Shown in pieces: positions 62,108 to 64,000 of a stretch of DNA of 64,000 nt; positions within the stretch are counted from its first letter, which is position 1, and the number at the start of each line of letters is the position of its first letter. A model generated the notes under the pieces. The model worked only from the letters and a program-made list of their open reading frames with translations. It did not search any database and was not told the origin of the DNA. The stretch comes from Bacteroidota bacterium (lineage in GTDB: Bacteria; Bacteroidota; Bacteroidia; Flavobacteriales; Weeksellaceae), in the NCBI GenBank assembly GCA_023393915.1, contig JAEXBS010000006.1:124001-188000 (forward strand). Direction: 5' to 3'. The translations under genes and the position numbers were made by a program.

Positions 62108-62866
62108 TTAAAATTCCACTAAAACCGGAGCGTGGTCCGAGTGAAAAGCTTCATTTAAAATAGCTGCTCTTTGAAGTCGGTCTTTCATTGGGTAAGAAAC
62201 GAAATTGTAATCCAATCGCCAGCCTTTGTTTCGTGCTCTGGAGTTTTGCCTATAGGACCACCAGGAATAATTATCCGGCTGATCGTTAAAGTGCCTGAAG
62301 GAATCAATTAGCTCGCATTCGGCTATGAACTTGTCCATCCATTCTCTTTCCATAGGTAAAAATCCCGAGGTGTTTTTAAGCCCTTCCGGATTATGAATAT
62401 CAATCGCTTTGTGACAGATATTGAAGTCTCCAGAGATAATTAAGTTCGGAATCGTTTTTCTAAGTTCTTTAATGTACTCTAAGAAATCATGACAGAACTC
62501 CATTTTGAAATCCAATCTCTCGATATTTGAGGCTGAAGGAACATAGACAGAAATCACAGAAAAATCTTCAAAGTCCGCTCTTATAATTCTTCCTTCGTGA
62601 TCGTACTTTTCAATACCACAGCCGTAGATGACTTGTTTGGGTTCTACTTTGCTTGCAATCCCTACTCCGCTGTACCCTTTCTTTTGAGCACTGTGCCAGA
62701 AATTATGATAACCAGCCGATTCAAATTGCTCGGTGTCGATTTGATCGTTTCCGGCTTTACTCTCTTGAATACAAATAATATCAGGATCGGCCACTTTTAG
62801 CCATCCCACGAAGTCTTTGGTAAAGGCTGCGCGGATCCCGTTCACGTTATAACTAATGAGCTTCAT
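62108..62866 (-). CDS. xthA: Exodeoxyribonuclease III
   Basis: A 252-residue AP endonuclease / 3'-5' exonuclease of the EEP superfamily. Motifs in order: SYNVNGIRAA, the metal Glu in CIQESKA, GYSGVGIAS, SGDFNICH and the closing FHSDHAPVLV with the catalytic His. It takes part in base-excision repair. Length and ends are normal. Confidence 0.96.
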   Translation of the reverse strand: MKLISYNVNGIRAAFTKDFVGWLKVADPDIICIQESKAGNDQIDTEQFESAGYHNFWHSAQKKGYSGVGIASKVEPKQVIYGCGIEKYDHEGRIIRADFEDFSVISVYVPSASNIERLDFKMEFCHDFLEYIKELRKTIPNLIISGDFNICHKAIDIHNPEGLKNTSGFLPMEREWMDKFIAECELIDSFRHFNDQPDNYSWWSYRQNSRARNKGWRLDYNFVSYPMKDRLQRAAILNEAFHSDHAPVLVEF

Positions 62867-62921
62867 GGCGTAAAATTACGAAATAAAAAGGGCCTTTAAA
62901 AAGGGAAACAGCAAAAGAAAA

Positions 62922-62968
62922 CGGAGAAGATTGAATCTCAACCTTCTCCGACGCAGCCTTTTTAAGGC
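62922..62968. repeat. Two adjacent hairpins upstream of a tiny ORF
   Basis: CGGAGAAGATTGA (62922-62934) and TCAACCTTCTCCG (62938-62950) pair with one mismatch around ATC. Directly after, GCCTT-TTT-AAGGC (62956-62968) forms a second hairpin. They lie between the divergent xthA and HD genes; function unknown. Confidence 0.5.
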
Positions 62969-62983
62969 GAAAGAAAATAAACT

Positions 62984-63043
62984 ATGAAAAAAACTTCCAC
63001 CTCTTTAAAGGACTGCAAACCCAAATATTGGTTTTTTAAATAA
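62984..63043 (+). CDS. Possible 19-residue small protein or leader peptide
   Basis: ATG at 62984 opens a 19-codon frame, MKKTSTSLKDCKPKYWFFK, ending TAA at 63041. It follows two hairpins and an A-rich purine stretch that might serve as a ribosome site. The start MKK and the ordinary codon use make it worth noting, but a chance ORF of this size is quite possible. Confidence 0.25.
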   Translation: MKKTSTSLKDCKPKYWFFK

Positions 63044-63247
63044 TTTAAAGTGCAAGAAAAGAAAACGTTTTTGCTACTACTTTTTTTGTCGGTTAATGAA
63101 TTCTCTTTCTTAATACGGAAGGAATTCCCCTTTCTTTTCATCGAACTTTAAAGTCCAAAAATACGTCCAAATACTCTTAATTAATGATAAAATAAAAAGG
63201 CAAAAAAGTTAAATTCTAGTTAATTAAACTAAGGGTTTTTAACGCCT

Positions 63248-63274
63248 TTGAGCTGAGCCTTTTTCTTACCTTTG
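63248..63274 (+). promoter_or_regulatory. Promoter of the HD-domain gene
   Basis: A TTG at 63248-63250 and -7 TACCTTTG at 63267-63274 match the Bacteroidota consensus, with a slightly short 16-bp spacing. The ATG follows 30 bp later. The remaining 200 bp upstream are AT-rich without other features. Confidence 0.6.
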
Positions 63275-63304
63275 CCACTAGAAAGCGTAAACATTTACTA
63301 TAGG

Positions 63305-64000
63305 ATGCAGAATAAACTTAAAATCATCAACGATCCGGTTCATGGATTTATTAAAATCACAACGCCTCTTATATTTGATGTGATCGAGCATCCCTATTTT
63401 CAAAGGCTTCGAAGAATTGGACAAACAGGACTGCTCTCTCTTATTTTTCCAGGAGCTACCCATACGAGGTTCCATCATGCCATTGGGGCTATGCACCTTA
63501 TGTTTACGGCCTTAGAAACTCTTAAATTAAAAGGAACTCAAATATCCGCTCAGGAGCAAGAGGCAGCTCTTCTTGCCATCTTAATGCACGACATGGGACA
63601 CGGACCGTTTTCCCACGCCTTAGAAAATATGGTAATGGAAGATTTCCATCATGAGAAGCTCTCGCTTCTTTTAATGCAAAAGCTCAATGAAGAGTTTGGG
63701 GGTGGGCTTAGTCTTGCCATTGAGATGTTTCAGGGGAAGTACCCTAGACCGTTTTTTAATGAACTCATCTCATCACAACTGGATGTGGATCGAATGGATT
63801 ATTTGAAAAGAGATAGTTTTTATTCAGGGGTTTCCGAGGGGAGTATTAATACGGAACGAATCCTCTCCATGCTCAATGTTGCTAGCGATGAGCTCGTGAT
63901 TGATGCGAAAGGGGTCTATTCCATTGAAAATTATTTGACGGCCCGTATGTTTATGTACTGGCAGGTGTATTACCATAAGACGGCGGCTTTATTAGAGCAT
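63305..64000 (+). CDS. HD-domain phosphohydrolase, 3' end beyond the window
   Basis: 232 codons are visible from ATG 63305 and the frame is open to the last base. It belongs to the dGTPase/SAMHD1-like HD superfamily: NDPVHGFIKI at the start, RLRRIGQTGL, the first metal His in HTRFHHAIG, the HD pair in LMHDMGHGPFSHALE, and QLDVDRMDYLKRDS with the final metal Asp. It hydrolyses phosphate esters of nucleotides; the substrate is unknown. Confidence 0.93.
   Translation, partial: MQNKLKIINDPVHGFIKITTPLIFDVIEHPYFQRLRRIGQTGLLSLIFPGATHTRFHHAIGAMHLMFTALETLKLKGTQISAQEQEAALLAILMHDMGHGPFSHALENMVMEDFHHEKLSLLLMQKLNEEFGGGLSLAIEMFQGKYPRPFFNELISSQLDVDRMDYLKRDSFYSGVSEGSINTERILSMLNVASDELVIDAKGVYSIENYLTARMFMYWQVYYHKTAALLEH

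Noticed and set aside
1..64000. tRNA, rRNA genes or CRISPR arrays
   Set aside because: No cloverleaf-like or conserved rRNA sequence and no regularly spaced repeats were found on reading; short hairpins do not fit these.

Overview
The window looks like chromosomal DNA of a flavobacterium in the phylum Bacteroidota. Evidence: a SusC/SusD pair with an ECF sigma factor and FecR-type anti-sigma factor, a Bacteroidota-type conjugation operon (TraE/F/G, TraJ/K/M/N families), -7 promoter elements of the TAnnTTTG type, and AT-rich DNA. The species cannot be fixed from sequence alone; a Weeksellaceae-like host is plausible. No rRNA, tRNA or CRISPR array was recognised.

Region 1 (1-4124) is the end of a surface polysaccharide cluster: a glycosyltransferase, a nucleotide-sugar epimerase, a small phosphoglycosyl transferase, rfbC and rfbB. 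Region 2 (about 4125-10120) is an AT-rich accessory island. It holds a three-gene antitoxin / SecB-like chaperone / ADP-ribosyltransferase-like toxin set, a decayed copy of the rfbB 3' end, a tight four-gene operon (P-loop kinase, two-helix membrane protein, PIN-GNAT-PUA-like protein, ASCH protein) and a transposase remnant. Both gene sets look like toxin/antiphage modules.

Region 3 (10267-18169) is a glycan-uptake locus: ECF sigma, anti-sigma, SusC with an STN signalling domain, SusD and a secreted metallophosphoesterase. Region 4 (18572-28703) is a patchwork: a lone PD-(D/E)XK nuclease-like gene, intact rfbA, a GH92 mannosidase broken by a nonsense codon and lacking a start, a decayed copy of the rfbA 3' end, an HTH protein, an Ig-repeat lipoprotein and an AHSA1 protein. 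rfbB and rfbA each have a degenerate 3'-end copy of about 385 bp downstream with foreign cargo between the two copies.

Region 5 (about 28900-55550) is a conjugative element: possible oriT, relaxase, ParA-like ATPase, pilin-like TraE, TraF, the VirB4-type ATPase, three tandem VirB5-like proteins, TraJ, TraK, a TraL-like protein, TraM, TraN, the coupling ATPase, an M23 peptidase, a JAB/RadC-like protein, a primase-like Toprim protein, a Zn/Cd-type P-ATPase as cargo, two genes truncated at a shared junction and a DUF3853-like HTH protein. No integrase is present in the window. The most striking observation is that the VirB4/TraG ATPase carries a complete J-domain with an HPD motif between its Walker A and Walker B motifs.

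Region 6 (55876-64000) is mostly ordinary chromosome: an RlpA-like protein, a decayed hipBA pair, a copper-handling set (AraC regulator with an HMA-like N-terminus, CopA, a small HMA protein) around an acetyltransferase and an EamA transporter, exonuclease III and the start of an HD-domain phosphohydrolase.
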